Shown piece after piece: positions 46,652-57,367 of a stretch of 64,000 bases of DNA (its first letter is position 1; every line of letters starts with the position of its first letter). Source of the stretch: Bryum argenteum (Eukaryota; Streptophyta; Bryopsida; Bryales; Bryaceae). The translations under genes and the position numbers were made by a program. The stretch lies in the NCBI GenBank assembly GCA_037043015.1, contig CM073330.1, forward strand, positions 9,380,512 to 9,444,511. Direction: 5' to 3'. Below the pieces are notes generated by a model. That model was not told the DNA's origin. It searched no databases and saw nothing but the letters and a program-made list of their open reading frames with translations.

Positions 46652-47767
46652 ATGGCACTCCTTGTCAACACGAGACTAATTATTAAAGGTTTGATTTGTA
46701 TATTTTTCATGCTCACTACTTCCATGATCAATGCTACGAGTGCACCATTTGAAAGTCATAATCTTGGTATCAATTATGGAACTCTAGGAAACAATCTTCC
46801 AAACCCTCACAATGTCATTGTAAAAATTAAATCCATGAAGATTGGAAAAGTCAAGAGTTTTACTTTGGAGCATACAATTCTAAATGCTTTGGCACATAGT
46901 GGTTTAGATGTTGTCTTTGGAGTGTCAAATGATGACATAGAAAATATTGCTTCAAGGACGGATGCAGCTGATAGATGGGTTCAAGATAACATCACCGCAT
47001 ATTATCCCCAAAAAAATATCAAAACCATTGTAGTGGGAAATGAAGTGTTTCGACAATCGAATTTGCAGCCTATATGGAGCTCAGGTGTTCCAGCCATGCA
47101 GAACATCCATGCCTCAATTGATAAACGAGGTTGGTCAAATATGATAAAAATCTCAACAACTGTCACTCTAGAGGTGTTACAAGCGCCTTATTAACGATTT
47201 TCACTACCTTTGAGAGCAACTTTCCGACAAGATCTTGTTGCATCAGTCATTTTACCATTGCTAAGATTTTTACAATCAACAAATGGTTATTTATTCATGA
47301 ATGTGCATCCGATCTATAATTATTGGCAAAATTATACACGAGTATATTTGAACTACGCACTTCTTGAAGATTCATCACATACATCCGATAATGGCCTTGT
47401 CTATACAAATATCTTGGAATCACAACTTGATGCAATGAACTCGGCTATGAGTGAACATAGATTTGAGAATGTACGCATTGCCATTAGCGAAACCGGATGG
47501 CCAACTAAAGGTGATGAGAATCAAATGGGTGCACCAAACATTATCAATGCTCAAACATATAATCAAAGATTGGTAAAGAAAATATTATCCGGTGGGATAC
47601 CTATGCATCCTAGTAGATTCATCCCAACTTTCATCTTTTCTCTCTTTAATGAAAATGAGAAAACGGGAGCAACATCAGAGAAAAATTGAGGTCTTTTAAA
47701 TGCTCATGGAGATTCTATGTATAAAATTGATTTAACTGACAAAACTATTTACAATGACAATAATTAA
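46652..47767 (+). pseudogene. GH17 glucan endo-1,3-beta-glucosidase, broken by two in-frame stops
   Basis: A single intronless frame of 371 codons resembles beta-1,3-glucanases of family GH17, which cleave callose or fungal glucan outside the cell. An N-terminal hydrophobic segment (about residues 8-28) looks like a signal peptide. LGINYGTLGNNLP is the family opening, TIVVGNEVF carries the usual acid/base glutamate, ISETGWPTKGDENQ carries the nucleophile and FSLFNENEKTGATSE is the usual C-terminal signature. TAA at 47192-47194 interrupts the middle, where YPPS is expected. TGA at 47687-47689 replaces the Trp expected before GLLN. The frame is otherwise uninterrupted, so decay is recent. The usual VRLYD strand is weak (VKSFTLE). 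It is very AT-rich compared with neighbouring genes. Alternatives are readthrough or sequencing error. Confidence 0.85.
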
Positions 47768-48858
47768 TAAGGTAACGTGCTTAGAACCCACACAACACCG
47801 AAAATCACAGAGAAGGCTAAATAAATCAACGAGGAAGAACATTCCTTCTTTTCATCTACGAACCCCAATGTACTTGTGACCTAAATTAATAGTGGAATCG
47901 AGGATGAACTGTTTTTAGAACACCTATGAGCTTCTACTCATCTAATTTTATGAAATCTTCTGACTGTATATCAAAGTATTCTTATACTTGAGAGACACTC
48001 CCTTTGGTACTTTGCAAATATATGAAAATTGATACTGCGCCAGAAAGGATTAAGGATTTTCCAATCTAACGACAACTTTTTAGTTGTAAGGTTTCAAAAA
48101 ATTAAGTAGGTAGTACTGGTATTGAGTTAGCAATGAAATTTCTATATTGAAAAATTGACAATATTATTATTCTCATTGAACTTCATTCACCATTTGATCA
48201 AGATGTTCTTCAATGAGTTAAATTTCACTAAATTCCAATCTCATGAACACCCTTCTAAAGGTATTGTTAGAGCTCGTAGTGGCTTTCTTGTTTTGTTATT
48301 ATTTATTTGTTACCTTTATGAATGTAATGTTAACAAGCAATGCTTTTATGAGGTAATTTGATGAAATTTAAGTTAATTAAGTTGTGAATACAATATGCAT
48401 GTTAAAAGATGGTTGTTGCAAGGCCTTAGATAAGACGTTTCATACTAATTTAAGCTTTAGGTTAAATTTAGTATAGAAAGACTAGAAGAGGGAAGATCCT
48501 CCTAGTGGATCCAATTGATGATGGAGAAGGAGTAGGGGAGGGAAGATCCCCCAAGCTTCTTACATCTCCTCAATCTAGTTAGAATAGGAGGAGGAGGGCC
48601 GTGGGCCTCTTCCTCCACCTTATTCATCTTCTTTGTTTCCTTGATCTTCTTTTTCACTTTGGTCTTCATTGTTAGGGCTCCATTCTTAGATTAGGAGAAG
48701 GAAGGCCGTGGGCCTCTTTCTCAAGTGCTTTGTCTTTCCTTGTTCAATCTTGATCCCCCTTATTCGATTTGATTACTAGTTAGTGTCTTGTTCTTTCTCC
48801 ATGAAAGGCAGTCCGTTTATTTTGCTCATAGCCTACTCAATTCTTCTTCAAAACCTTT
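47768..48858. other. AT-rich intergenic
   Basis: No gene. Two related GA-rich segments with AAGGCCGTGGGCCTCTT or GAGGGCCGTGGGCCTCTT occur at about 48590 and 48700. Confidence 0.4.
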
Positions 48859-49235
48859 GAGAGTTTTAGGGTAGATAGAGCTCTAAGAGAGTTTTCTAGG
48901 GGTATATAATATGCACCCGTCCGATTGTTAGAGAGGGAGAAATCGGCTCCCAAAGTCGAGGTATTGGAAGAATTCCCACGCCGGCGGTGAACAAATCAAC
49001 GGTAATCAAATGACAATTAGTCAGAGAGCTTTTGTCCGATGCTTTTGAGATTTCTAGGGTAGGTAGAGCTCTAGGAGAGCTTTCTAGGGGTATATGGTAT
49101 GCCCCAATCCGATCTCTAGAGAGGGAGAAATTGGCTCCCAAAGTCGGGGTGTTGAAAACGGTTTCCCCCCGGCAATGGCAAAAAAGAGCCACAGTCAAAT
49201 GACAATCAGTCATGAGTTTTTAACCCTATGCTTTT
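48859..49235. repeat. Tandem dimer, unit 188 bp
   Basis: Unit one starts GAGAGTTTTAGGGTAGATAG at 48859. Unit two starts GAGATTTCTAGGGTAGGTAG at 49047. Both contain CTAGGGGTATAT, GAGAGGGAGAAATYGGCTCC and TCAAATGACAATYAGTCA. Divergence is moderate. Confidence 0.8.
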
Positions 49236-49453
49236 GAAATTTTAGAGGTGCATGCATCCGGCCGGTGGTTCTTTTCTTCTTCTTTCCTTTCTCCCTCATT
49301 ATCTTCTTTTCTCCTCTTCTTTCTTCTTCTTTCCTTCATGTAATCTTGTTTCCTAAAACCCCTTGTGACCAAAGGCCACTCCATGGTGGTTTTTTGGCTC
49401 ACATGTATCTACCTTGAGCACAAGTAGAAACTATTCAAGAGTTTTTGTATAGG

Positions 49454-49735
49454 CACTAGTAGAAAAGTGGCTCTAGAACACCAGACACTATACCAACGAG
49501 TACATCACACGCACCACACACACGTGGCAATTTACACCTAAGATGGATATAAAACGCCACATTCGCATTTCATTGGGATGCATTCATGTGGTATACTCAA
49601 GGCACTTTTCCACAAGTGAGGGCAATCACTTAGGACAAGGGCAATGCGGGAAACAATTCTCGATGGGGAGGATGGAGCCTGATGAGGAGAGGAATGATTT
49701 CCCGCATTGCCCTTGTCATAGGTGATTGCCCGACG
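49454..49735 (+). mobile_element. Possible CACTA-type terminus with strong hairpin
   Basis: CACTAGTAGAAAAGTGG at 49454 resembles the ends of plant CACTA transposons. Downstream, 49620-49653 and 49698-49731 form a 34-base inverted repeat with two mismatches (GGGCAATCACTTAGGACAAG... against ...GGTGATTGCCC), loop 44 bases. No opposite CACTA end or transposase is present, so this may be a fragment or an unrelated foldback. Confidence 0.4.
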
Positions 49736-51047
49736 TAAACAACACAACGTTTCGGGTTTTTTCATTTATCTGAAAAGCACCATATGGTTTATCATTTTAC
49801 ACATATTAACAAGTAAGCTCAACCAATAGGTTGATGGATTCTATATATTATCTAACTGTCTCCCTAATATTGTCAAAACTTGTAGGTATATTCTGAATTA
49901 TGACTAGTAAAGATATCCAAGGAAAGAAATTTTATTAATTTTGGTTCACGTTATTAGGATCTTATCAAAGTTAAGCCTAAGCCAAAGCCCTACTTCAATG
50001 AATCATGTAACTTAAGCAAGTCAAGTATCTATTCTGCCAGAGCTCGAAACATCCGCGAGGATCAAAGGGAAACACGTTTCCTCAGCTGTTACCGATCGAG
50101 TTTCTGATACTCTAGTCAACGATCTTTTTCGGTTTTTTCTTTGCATCAACAACAGTGATTCATTTTGTTGGATTGTAAGTACTAAGATAATAGTGTGACT
50201 GGATTTCTCTGTAGATGTGCATCACGTACTCTGTACAGCGCTTCTAGATCTAACAAAGTGGTGATGATTTTGACTTTGGTGGCCTCGTCCAGCAGCAGCA
50301 GAGGCGATTCCACTAATGCACTTTTTGCATGGATTCAGTGGTCAACCAGTGCATGGATTGGTTCGAATTGTGATCACTCTGATGAGTGTTTGACTAGTAA
50401 TAATAAGGATTCTTTGAAATTCAGACCTTGAAATAAAATACTTCTAGAGTGGACTTAATGAAGGTACAAGGAAACGCAGTCACTATGAAGATACGAGGAA
50501 GCTCAGAAGCATGGCATAGGAAGATGTATTTGAGGAACTTCTGTGATATTTCTTTTTGGGCTGTTTCATGGTGCCGTTGGGTTAAAAAATGCTTAATATC
50601 ACCCTTGAGCTCCCGTTCCGTTGTACAAAAAGGTTCAGTTTTCTATGCAATGGAAACTTCAGAACCAAAACCTAAAAGTGGTGACTTGACATCCAATTCA
50701 AAATGCTGGTAGCCATGCTGCCGAAGTCGAATACAGAAGGGGAGGGACAAAACCGTATGAAGAACGAAGGTGTATGTACGTAACTTTATCAAACTGAAGA
50801 AGTTTTTCGAGAATGATCAATCACAATGGTCTTGAGTTCAATGAGTGAATGTGATTTTCGGTTGAAGACAAACCTGCATCTATGGCTAAGAATCTTGATA
50901 GTAGTTCTATTCACTGTACATGTGGTATGAAACAAATGTAGCTATTGTTACTGTAAGCTAAAGCAGAAAAATAAGAGGAAATATATCACATGCTATATAC
51001 GTGCAATAGACATGCTATTCACCATTCCTTGATTTTTCGATGTTCGG
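49736..51047. other. 3' flank of the F-box gene A, part of an inverted duplication
   Basis: Bases about 50180-50470 and 50770-50870 are homologous, in inverted order, to about 60010-60240 and 59690-59770 downstream of F-box gene B (CAGTGCATGGATTGGTTCGAA and CCAACCAGTGCATGG-type blocks). No independent gene is supported. Confidence 0.5.
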
Positions 51048-52499
51048 TCAAGCTCTGATGCCAAACCGAGGCTCCAGTGTAAACGACATAGGGTTCAAAG
51101 TACAGACTCGAAGCTCTCCATCTTCAGGAATGGCCGGTGCAGGCAGAAGTTCAGACCTCTCGCGATCTGCAACGTCGAAAATCTCCCCAGTACGATCGAC
51201 AGTGTTGAATATGCATAATCGCGATTTGCTGTATGGAAGTAAAGCATATTCTGGGAACACATCCAAGCTCCAGCCACCAATCTTTGGTGTTCTGAAAACA
51301 TTCACCAGCTTGAAAGGAATGTCTCCGTCCAGTGGAGTCCACTCTACTCTGTCAACGCAATGGTCATCGATCTCGCCGAAATCCTCAATTCGCTCTGTGA
51401 ACAGATACAGTTGGCCGTCGTTTTCTACCAGTTGGAGAATGGAAGAATGAGGCAAACCAAGGTAAGTCGACCATGTGCGTTCCACCATGTTGAACCCCAG
51501 AATGCCCTTCACGACTTCGTTGTTGTGTTTCATGAAGCCGATGCAGAGAATGTTGTCGCTTTGGAAAACACCAGCTTGAAACTCACTCAATGCATAAGCT
51601 GGTCCTGGCAAATCACCCACTCTTGCCCATTGCCCCGTTCTAGAATCATAAAGCTCCGTGATCTTGGACAGATGCTCCTGCTGATCCATTCTCGGGACAT
51701 AAGTGTCAGTGAACGTGGACGCATGTTGCTCCTGATCGTCCCAGCTTGAACCTGCTACAAGTATCTGGTACGATTGTGTGGCTTTATCCACTATCATGTG
51801 CATGAGAACAGGGTTACGTCGATGCAGCAACGGTGGAAGCTCCTTCCAGCTTCGAGCCAAAGGATTGAAGACGATCAACCGCTCGCGGAGTGATGACTTC
51901 GAGAAGTTCATACACACCAGTCCGTTGTTGGCGCAAATGAGAAACTCTTTGAACAAGTCCGGATCCGGGGCACAATTGGTAGGAAGAAACGAGAGAGGAG
52001 GTAACCTTCGCCATTTACCGACAGAAGTTCCGTCACCGCTCACGCTCCAGGCGGGGTCGAACCCTGCCAATTGCAAAACGCCGTCTCTGATGAATAAGTA
52101 GCACGCTGTGAAGGAAGGTTGCTTCTTCGATGATATGATTGAAAGAAACTCCACGCTTTCGATCAATAGCTTCCAGCCTTTAGAGAGCAGTATCATTTGA
52201 AACACCTGCTCGTAGTCCACGTACTCCAAAATAGCTCCCTTGATTTCTCGTAGAAGAGTGTCGTCACTTTGCTCCAAGGTTGCAGGTACTAGAAAGCCAT
52301 AGAGGAAGCATGAGGCTTTCTTAGCGTAGATTACTATGAGCCACAAGTACTGTACGAGACTAAACACAAGCGACAGAGCTTTCCACAGAATACGTCTTCC
52401 GGCGCGGCAAGCTTCCAGCAGAAATGGTATTCCTGCCCGGCGTTTGCCCTGTCTCCCCACCCAGTGCTTTGTTCCACCATCGAATGCGGAAGAAGCCAT
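51048..52499 (-). CDS. F-box/kelch-like protein A (483 aa)
   Basis: Likely a substrate adaptor of an SCF ubiquitin ligase, single exon from ATG (52499). The N-terminus has a hydrophobic stretch (ALSLVFSLVQYLWLIVIYA, about residues 42-60), unusual for an F-box protein. A degenerate F-box follows (LREIKGAILEYVDYEQVFQM...SKGWKLL, about residues 82-112). From about residue 130 come kelch/galactose-oxidase-like strands: LQLAGFDP, RLIVFNPLARSWKELPPL, ITELYDSRTGQWARVGDLPG and a C-terminal EWTPLDGDIPFKLVNVFRTP. From about residue 200 on it is almost identical to protein B (57.4 kb), while the N-terminal parts differ strongly. The leading LP of the F-box consensus is missing here, so SKP1 binding may be weak. 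Confidence 0.75.
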   Translation of the reverse strand: MASSAFDGGTKHWVGRQGKRRAGIPFLLEACRAGRRILWKALSLVFSLVQYLWLIVIYAKKASCFLYGFLVPATLEQSDDTLLREIKGAILEYVDYEQVFQMILLSKGWKLLIESVEFLSIISSKKQPSFTACYLFIRDGVLQLAGFDPAWSVSGDGTSVGKWRRLPPLSFLPTNCAPDPDLFKEFLICANNGLVCMNFSKSSLRERLIVFNPLARSWKELPPLLHRRNPVLMHMIVDKATQSYQILVAGSSWDDQEQHASTFTDTYVPRMDQQEHLSKITELYDSRTGQWARVGDLPGPAYALSEFQAGVFQSDNILCIGFMKHNNEVVKGILGFNMVERTWSTYLGLPHSSILQLVENDGQLYLFTERIEDFGEIDDHCVDRVEWTPLDGDIPFKLVNVFRTPKIGGWSLDVFPEYALLPYSKSRLCIFNTVDRTGEIFDVADRERSELLPAPAIPEDGELRVCTLNPMSFTLEPRFGIRA

Positions 52500-52849
52500 A
52501 AGTGCCGACGAAAAAATGAAACGACCACGGTGCTATTTTTGATCGATCAGTAAGAGTGTCAGATCTGCCGGACTAGCTCAGCATGTGTGAAGGAATTGAC
52601 TGGTGCAGAAGTGAGGCTCAATATGCTCGTTCAAGATCGATTGTCTGCACCCGATTGTTGCGGAATTGTCTGTACGTGAACATACCTTTACAGTACAATA
52701 GTGACACCTATGAAATTTCCGTACTTTTCGTCGGAGAGGAGAAAAACGGACGCCATTTTCCTCTAAAATTGGCGCTAATGACAAGTCTTTGACTGATGGT
52801 TTGGAGTAGTGTTGATTGATAAGAGAGCATCCTTCTACTGGTCCTGTAA
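52500..52849. promoter_or_regulatory. Upstream region of F-box gene A
   Basis: About 350 bp between the start of gene A and MITE N. No clear TATA box. Confidence 0.3.
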
Positions 52850-53320
52850 GATCATCCCCAATGGTTCCGCGCCATTGGGCGCGGAACAGATAATGGCGAG
52901 CCCGAGCGTGCGACGAGCGTGCGACAAAATAGAGGGTTTTGGCCCCGATGGAAGCTCGCTACAAAGCCCCCCAAACGGCTTTGGTGTGGTGACGTGGTGG
53001 TGCCGAGCCATTCAACATGCCCTAGTGGCTGTGGAGGGTGTGGCTGGGGAGGTGCCGACAAGCATCTCTCCTCGTCAGCACTAAATTTTTTCCCCTCCTT
53101 CCCCCTTCCCGCCTCAAGAGCTACCATCCTGGCGTTGACTACGCAATAGAGTGTAGAAAATGTCTCCCTGCAACCGGAGAAAACTTGGCGTGAGCGGGGC
53201 TGCAATAGAGTGCCGCGGAAAGGTGGAGGGAGGGGTGCTGCGGCCATTGGGGTACTGTTTCAGTGCGGGCCCGCCAATTACCGTTGGCGAGGGTTGTTCG
53301 CGCGGCTAATGGGGATGCTC
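52850..53320. mobile_element. TWA-type element N (471 bp)
   Basis: TAA on the left (52847-52849) and TTA on the right (53321-53323). The ends are GATCATCCCCAATGG and, reverse complemented, GAGCATCCCCATTAG. Just inside the left end is a perfect hairpin, GTTCCGCGCC-ATTG-GGCGCGGAAC (52864-52887). The interior is GC-rich and has no supported gene. It is related in its ends to K, L, M and P. Confidence 0.6.
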
Positions 53321-53448
53321 TTAATCTCCTGACTTAGTCGGTTCCCCCAATTACACCGCAGTAGCTGTAAGAAGATCACTCCGCTAACTTCCCTCCGATC
53401 CCACCATCCGCACGATGGAACTGTTGTCCATGTAAATCTTGTTACTTA

Positions 53449-53799
53449 GAGCATGCACTCTGCATTTTTTCACCCCAAATCGACCACCAAGGCTCACGTC
53501 ATTTTCCTGTCTCTCGCAATCGAGCTCCTGGTCTTATCAGATTCACCTCACTTGCCGTGAAATCTTCCTCTCCATGTATCGGCAAGAGGACAAACCTTTG
53601 TTTGTACTGTTGTGTGTGAAAGTTGCTCCTTTCTTGTACAGCTCTCTTGTTGATTGAGTAGTAATCTGCAAAGCCATTCATTATTAGTTGTCTTTATCTT
53701 GTGCGTTAGGGCCTAATTCCTTGAAATCCACATGCTATTTTGAGGGCCTTGCCATTGCCCTCGCCAAGTGGGCTTTTCAGGGTGGTTTGGGAAGATGCC
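53449..53799. mobile_element. TTA-type element P (351 bp)
   Basis: TTA at 53446-53448 and TTA at 53800-53802. The ends are GAGCATGCACTC and, reverse complemented, GGCATCTTCCC. CCCCAAATCGACCACC inside the left end pairs loosely with the right end. The right TTA is also the edge of B4. Confidence 0.45.
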
Positions 53800-54831
53800 T
53801 TAGCCTTAGACGCCAACGGGGGGTCTAGAGCCTAAAAACATAATTTTTTGCAAAGTGTCATAAATGAAACTAAAAGCAAGCCTATCTAAATCTCAACCGT
53901 ACAATCTTGTAGTATACTGTATAGGTCATGTGCGTCAAATTTGAAGTCATGAGGCCTCATAGATTCCTAGATCGAAACATATTAGTACTCAAAAAAGATC
54001 ATAGAATTTCAATATTCTCATTTTACTTTGAAGTAAAAATGCTATCAACAAACGTACATATTGCAATAAAAAAATTTACCAACTACAAATTTGTCAAGCC
54101 TCATCTTAACAACACTTTTGTACAAAAGGATTTAATAAAAATTTATTGGCTCAAATAATAGCCTTGCAAGGGTGAAAATTGCCTAAATATCTACAAAGGA
54201 AAAAGGGTCCAAAATCTACACCCCTTGCACTCAAATTCTTGCCTCATCTTCAAAACACCTTTGATTGGGTCAAGGTTTTTTCATTGTCGAAACATCGTTT
54301 AAACATTTTTCATTGTGGAAACATTGTTTTAACATTTAAATTGTACTCCATGTGAAACCTAACCCAAAAAACAAAGTTAAAATTCAATGGCGGATGAAGG
54401 AGATATAGCTGCTCAAAAATCATCTACTTTCCTCTTTTTTCATTGTCGAAACATCATCAAAAATCCAATACCAAAATTATTTGGATAAAAAAAACTTCCA
54501 ACTACAAAGTTGTTAGTATTCATCATAAAATCATGCTTATGTAAAATAAATTCATGAATTTTTTTTCGATTTTCCATAATTACCTCACATGGTAAAACAT
54601 ACCCCATGTTTGAAAACTCTAAAACAAGAACTGTCTTCACTAAAATGCATGCCATTAATTCATACTCTATTTTATGGATTTGATTCTACCATACAAACTA
54701 GACTTGATTTGGGACCCAACTCAAGTAATTTCATCCAAAAAGGACTTTGAATAAAGAAGTTATGGCTTTTTAAAGTTTCTTCCTTTCATCTAAAATGTTG
54801 TTTTTCGACATCATGGGCGTTTAAAGGTTAG
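53800..54831 (-). mobile_element. TTAA element B4 (about 1,032 bp), decayed ends
   Basis: TTAG-CCTTAGACGCC at the left and GGGCGTTTAAAGG-TTAG at the right; the interior follows B1 in reverse (CATGAGGCCTCATAG, ACCAACTACAAATTTG, GGAGATATAGCTGCTC). Both edges read TTAG instead of TTAA. On each side an element of the TWA type abuts at the same TTA (P on the left, GAGCATCACCAATGG on the right). Confidence 0.65.
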
Positions 54832-54860
54832 AGCATCACCAATGGTGCCCACAAACTGGT
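54831..54860 (+). mobile_element. Left end of a further TWA-type element
   Basis: TTA then GAGCATCACCAATGGTGCCC, matching the end consensus of K and N. No right end is found, so this is a fragment or an element with a decayed partner. Confidence 0.35.
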
Positions 54861-55005
54861 CTCTCCAAACCAAAGATGGTGTGAGCTTTCCCCTCAGCCT
54901 CGATCAAGGTGCCACGAGTAGTTTTTGCAACTACTCCTCAATGTTGCATGTGCAGGGTAAGAGAGCCAGGCTGCAAGCAACGGCTTTTCAAACCTCAATT
55001 CCATT

Positions 55006-55224
55006 ACACTAAATTTGATAATTAGTGTTAGATTATTATAAGATTTAAAAATGCTATAAGTTTTTACTTTTGTTTAAAATAATTTACCAAGAGCATTGAT
55101 TCTGATACTATATAAGGACCCCCATCTTGGCCAATATAGTGGGTAAAATTATTGAACAACAGTAAAAACTTATAACATGTTTATGTAAATTAGTGTATCT
55201 AACACTAATTATCAAATTTAGTTG
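55006..55224. mobile_element. Foldback element H (about 219 bp)
   Basis: CACTAAATTTGATAATTAGT on the left pairs with ACTAATTATCAAATTTAGTT on the right. Pairing continues, with gaps, through CTATAAGTTTTTACT and AGTAAAAACTTATAAC, so the arms are about 75 bp. No coding sequence and no firm target duplication. Confidence 0.65.
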
Positions 55225-55639
55225 TAGCGAGAGAGTTATCCAAGAAAGATGATCCCCTCTTTTTCTTAAATTTTAATTCCCCTTAAAAGGGCATTTGAAT
55301 GTCTCTGTAAACCTCCCGGGAAACACTGCATGAGGAGCCGGTTGGTGAGCGACAAGTACTACGAGGACCATTTTTGTGAGTTTGTGAATGTGGCCCAATG
55401 AATGTTGCCAGTAATTCTACCACGGTGGCACAAAATCAAGCCATTGAATCATTCCCCCTTACCACTAGGAGCATGTCTTGGACTCCTCCACATCCTAAAG
55501 TACTATATTTTTTTATTTTTTTTTGCAGTTGTCAGTGAAAGGAGTGATGGAGTATGCAAATCACTTGACTATTTTTTTCAGAAACATTAGGAACATATGG
55601 TACTTTACACTTCTTATAAAATATAGTTTCATAGATGAA
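55225..55639. other. Intergenic
   Basis: Nothing recognised. Confidence 0.4.
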
Positions 55640-56619
55640 ATAGAGATAACCTATTAAGATCTCAACCGTACAAACTTGTGATAAACTTGTTGTATGTCAT
55701 GTGGATCAAAATTTGAGTCATGAAACCTCATAGATCGGGAGGTTATAACACATACGTACTAAAAATAAACTACGGAATTTCATCATTTTCACTTTAGAGT
55801 GGAATTCTACCAACAACCCAATTGCAATAAAAATGTCACCAACTACAAACCTTCATCTCAATAGCACCTTTACCCAAAAAAGAAAATCATCAAAAATAAT
55901 TCTTGGTTCAAATAATAGCCTTGCAATGATGAAAATTGCCAAAAAAAAAAAAAAATCAAAGGAAAAATTGTCCAAAATTAGACCCTTTGGCACTCGATTT
56001 AATGCCTTATCTTCAAAAATATTTTTGATCTTGTCAAAGTTTCTACTTCTAAGACTAGACTCTAACTGGAAGTCATCCCAAAAGATAAATTTGAAATCGG
56101 ATGGTGGATGAAGGAGATATAGCTTCTTAAACATCATCATTCCATGTTTTTCACTTCTTTCATTGACAATACATCATTGCAAATTCAATAGCAAAAGTTT
56201 ATGGATCCAAGAACTTCCAACTTGAAAGTTGTTAAGAATTACCTAACAATCATGATGATGAAAAAGAAAAAAAAGGAAAAAAAAAGAGAAAAAAATCAAG
56301 AACTATTTCTGATATCACATAATTGGCTTGCAATGTTAAAACATACCCTCTGCTTGAAAACCCAAAAACAAGAGCTATCATCACTAAAATGCATGCCACT
56401 ATTTCATACTTTATTTCATGAATTTGAAAATTTTACCGCACAGACTAGACCTAACCCCAACAATTTGATATAGAACCTAACCCCAACGATTTGATATAGA
56501 ACCTAACCCCAACGATTTTCATCCAAAACAAACCTCGAACAAAGAAGTTATGACTCTTCAAAGTTGTTGTCTTCCATCGAAAATGTCGTTATTCTACATT
56601 CAGAACATTCAGGGGTTAA
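55640..56619 (-). mobile_element. TTAA element B5, left end decayed
   Basis: The right end reads TTCAGGGG-TTAA (56616-56619). The body follows B1 in reverse (CTCAACCGTACAAACTTGTG, TCATGAAACCTCATAGATC, GGAGATATAGCTTCTTAAAC). The left terminus is not identifiable. A minus-strand frame of 95 codons remains open in this copy. Confidence 0.6.
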
Positions 56620-57367
56620 CATTGTCAAAAATTGGTCTTCGAATATGGATTTCAACATACCTACATGTGAAAGATCATACTTAGACTCTTCAGGCTAAAA
56701 CCGTCCTATGAGGGTAAAAATCATGCAAACCTATTCCTAACTCACCTAGAAACAACGCCTTCAAGAGCCTCAAATCATATCTACGTCTTCGTATGATTTT
56801 AGCTCTCGAAACATTGAGCTATTCCTTTTTACGACAAGATAAACAAAATTTCTTCCAACTTCGAATATTATGATCTCATAAGAAAATAGAAAAACCCAAA
56901 TCCAATCTTCAAAAAACACAAGGAGACAATCATGTCATCATTGTACGTCAAACAAAGTGATAACCAACACACTAGCCCAAACTTCGATAACAACTTATAA
57001 TTAAACAAAGTACATCCAAATTGGAGAAAATACAAAATTCTCATTCTTGATTGTAGTACTATTTTGAAGTACTACCAATGGATTAATGTGCACGTGAGCC
57101 TATCATTTCGCTTCCACGGAAAATACATTGAAATCATTACTTTAATATAAAAACACTATCGGTACAGACTACTCTGTTGTACAGACAGTCTAGATAATAT
57201 AAACAACAAGCCAACTAAACCCACTTAGTCCAATTAGCTAGAACGATTGCTCAGTCTTCACAATCTCACTTCGATAGATGCCGTAGCAGTCACTCTTTGA
57301 AAGTCGCCCGATCAGGTTGATCGATCAGGCCTTAGAACTGTCTGATCGATCAACGACCGGAGCAGTC
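56620..57367. promoter_or_regulatory. Upstream region of F-box gene B, with a TATA box candidate
   Basis: TATAAAA at 57146-57152 lies about 220 bp upstream of the ATG, and the stretch after it becomes less AT-rich, consistent with a 5' leader. No other element is recognised. Confidence 0.35.

Noticed and set aside
50195-50431. 78-codon frame as an independent gene
   Set aside because: It belongs to the 3' flank shared by both F-box loci; the homologous region at 60 kb reads differently and neither looks constrained.
52852-53247. 131-codon frame on the minus strand in a GC-rich block
   Set aside because: It lies wholly inside MITE N and has no protein features; openness comes from high GC.
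54989-55006. AAACCTCAATTCCATT as an F-family left end next to element H
   Set aside because: Only about 13 bases match and no F interior follows H; chance is possible.
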